Assembly (NCBI GenBank): GCA_900548725.1
Contig: URLV01000030.1
Coordinates: forward strand, 1-14,757
From: an uncultured Mycoplasmatota bacterium
Lineage (GTDB): Bacteria > Bacillota_I > Bacilli_A > RF39 > UBA660
Length of the DNA: 14,757 nucleotides
Direction: 5' to 3'
In this document: positions 13,514 through 14,757 of the stretch, piece by piece
Position numbering within the stretch: the first letter of the stretch is position 1
Layout of the letters: each line of letters begins with the position of its first letter
Notes under the pieces: model-generated
The model's database searches: none
The model's input: the letters and a program-made list of their open reading frames with translations, nothing else
Told to the model about the DNA's origin: nothing
Made by a program: the position numbers and the translations under genes

Positions 13514-14691
13514 AAAAAATATGGGTATTAATAATTTCTATACTTTTTTTAATTCCGTTTAATGTATTTGCATTAAGTAAAGATTATGAAGATGTTACTG
13601 CAAACATTGTAGGGAAAAAAGTAGAAGAAAATAAGGTTAATATATATTTATTTTATAGTTATACTTGTCCACATTGTCATGATGAAATAGAATATTTTAA
13701 AGAATTGGAAGATAAATATAAAGAGAAAATAAATATTTATAAGTATGAAGTAATGAAAAATAAAGATAATTTAACAATGATGAATGCATCAAAAAATTTA
13801 TTTGAAGTTACAAGTACTGGAGTTCCTTTTACTGTAATTGGGAAAGAATATATATTAGGTTTTAGCGAATCGACAAAAGATGAATTTACTTACATTATAG
13901 ACAACTATTTAAATGATAATATTAATGATAAAAAAGAAATTGTGGAAAAAACAATTCCATTACTAGGTAAAGTTGATGCCAAAAAAACTAGCTTAACTTT
14001 AGTTGGCATAATATTAGGGTTTATAGATGGATTTAATCCTTGTGCTATGTGGATATTGTTGTTGTTAATCAATATGACTTTAGGAATGAAAGACAAAAAG
14101 AAAATGATTACCATTGGATTAACTTTTATTTTAACAAGCGGAATAATATATTTCTTAAGTATGCTAGGTATGAGTGTTATTTTAGATTTAACAATGGTAA
14201 ACGTTGTTAGAGACCTAATTGCAATAGTTGCAATTATATTAGGTATATATAATTTATATGTGTATATAAAAACAAGAAAAGATACTGGATGTCATGTTGT
14301 TGATAAAAAGAAAAGAAAAGGTATAATAAAGAGAATAAATGAAATAATGTCTAAAAAATCTACTTTACTTGCTATAATAGGTACAATTTTATTAGCAAGT
14401 AGTGTTAATCTAGTAGAGTTAGCATGCTCTTTAGGTTTTCCAACAATTTATCTAGAATTATTAAGTTTAAATAACATACATGGACTAACAAAAATTATTT
14501 ATTTAATTGTATATATATTCTTTTATTTAATAGATGATTTAGTAGTATTTTTAATAGCTGTATTTACATTAAAATCTAAAGGTATAAGTACTAGATACAA
14601 TAAATTTGTAAATTTAATTGGAGGAATATTAATGATTTTAATGGGAATACTACTAATCTTTAAACCAGATTGGGTCATGCTTAATTTTTAA
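13510..14691 (+). CDS. Secreted-side thioredoxin domain fused to a CcdA/DsbD-like membrane domain
   Basis: This 393-residue fusion carries a signal-type N-terminus (1-21, ending FNVFA). A thioredoxin-like domain follows (about 25-140) with CPHC at 53-56 (YSYTCPHCHDE) and cis-Pro106 in TGVPFTVIG. CPHC is the motif of DsbA-like oxidants. About six hydrophobic segments follow (about 162-190, 200-225, 233-252, 284-312, 326-352, 366-385). They contain Cys178 in GFNPCAMW and Cys306 in LVELACSLGFP, the paired membrane cysteines expected of CcdA/DsbD electron conduits; a further Cys261 lies in a loop. The design implies thiol electron transfer from the cytosol to the outer face, with the upstream CPGC protein as a natural donor. 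It starts in an ATGA overlap. Whether it acts as reductant or oxidant cannot be decided from sequence. Confidence 0.88.
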   Translation: MKKIWVLIISILFLIPFNVFALSKDYEDVTANIVGKKVEENKVNIYLFYSYTCPHCHDEIEYFKELEDKYKEKINIYKYEVMKNKDNLTMMNASKNLFEVTSTGVPFTVIGKEYILGFSESTKDEFTYIIDNYLNDNINDKKEIVEKTIPLLGKVDAKKTSLTLVGIILGFIDGFNPCAMWILLLLINMTLGMKDKKKMITIGLTFILTSGIIYFLSMLGMSVILDLTMVNVVRDLIAIVAIILGIYNLYVYIKTRKDTGCHVVDKKKRKGIIKRINEIMSKKSTLLAIIGTILLASSVNLVELACSLGFPTIYLELLSLNNIHGLTKIIYLIVYIFFYLIDDLVVFLIAVFTLKSKGISTRYNKFVNLIGGILMILMGILLIFKPDWVMLNF

Positions 14692-14708
14692 ATAACGAAT
14701 TTATGAAA

Positions 14709-14757
14709 TGCACCCCTTAGGGTAGACATCAATAAAAAAACAGTTCAAAAAGAAATG
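14709..14757 (+). mobile_element. Probable terminal inverted repeat of an IS3-family element, cut by the window end
   Basis: TGCACCCCTTAGGGTAGACA (14709-14728) starts with TG and has the ACCCC...GTAGACA pattern typical of IS3/IS150-group ends. The following text to the ATG at 14755-14757 (A-rich, CAGTTCAAAAAGAA) looks like the short lead to an orfA start. Only one end is visible and no transposase frame is in the window, so this rests on pattern recognition alone. Confidence 0.4.

Noticed and set aside
1..14757. Mycoplasma-type genetic code
   Set aside because: TGA terminates the ABC ATPase and the CPGC protein, and Trp is encoded by TGG throughout.
1..14757. tRNA, rRNA genes or a CRISPR array
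   Set aside because: No cloverleaf with CCA end, no rRNA-like GC-rich block, and no spaced direct repeats were found; the only tandem repeat is the coding GATTAT array.

Overview
The window is a very AT-rich stretch of low-GC Firmicutes-type chromosome. Codons are dominated by AAA, TTA, ATA and AGA, and many genes have purine-rich ribosome binding sites. All genes read cleanly in the standard bacterial code. TGG encodes Trp, and TGA ends at least two genes (11068-11070 and 13511-13513), so this is not a Mycoplasma-type UGA=Trp genome. The gene content (DUF1846, rplM-rpsI, tilS-ftsH, an InlB-repeat surface protein) fits an uncultured gut Bacilli or Erysipelotrichia/RF39-like lineage. That placement is inferred from style and content, not from a search.

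Layout. 1-99: tail of an upstream terminator and a promoter. 100-1557: a DUF1846 family protein. 1636-2088: tsaE (tRNA t6A37 synthesis). 2240-3095: rplM-rpsI behind a strong promoter and a possible autoregulatory leader. 3241-6463: tilS and ftsH, overlapping by 14 nt. 6464-6681: a gene-free regulatory region with two consensus-like promoters and, between them, a short RNA that can fold into mutually exclusive hairpins. 6682-8133: a membrane-anchored surface protein (pilin-like N-terminal part, InlB B-repeat, Asp-Tyr repeat, unrecognised C-terminal domain). 8163-9281 (minus strand): a dGTPase-like HD hydrolase that shares a bidirectional terminator with the surface gene. 9351-11843: a complete NitT/TauT/NMT1-type ABC importer (binding protein, ATPase, permease) with overlapping genes. 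11844-12129: a terminator, a possible gene remnant and an extended -10 promoter. 12130-14691: a tight operon of a cysteine desulfurase, a tiny cytosolic CPGC thioredoxin-like protein, and a signal-peptide/CPHC-thioredoxin/CcdA-type membrane fusion. 14709-14757: what looks like the end of an IS3-family insertion sequence.

How the genes fit together. The first half is housekeeping: translation (TsaE and TilS modify tRNA; L13 and S9 are ribosomal) and membrane proteolysis (FtsH). The second half is accessory. The most notable parts are (i) the attenuator-like RNA at 6539-6594, upstream of the surface-protein gene, and (ii) the 12130-14691 operon. That operon couples a sulfur-mobilising enzyme to a possible trans-membrane thiol relay, from cytosolic CPGC through paired membrane cysteines to extracytoplasmic CPHC. 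The surface protein has six extracytoplasmic cysteines and is a conceivable client of such a relay, but this link is only inference.
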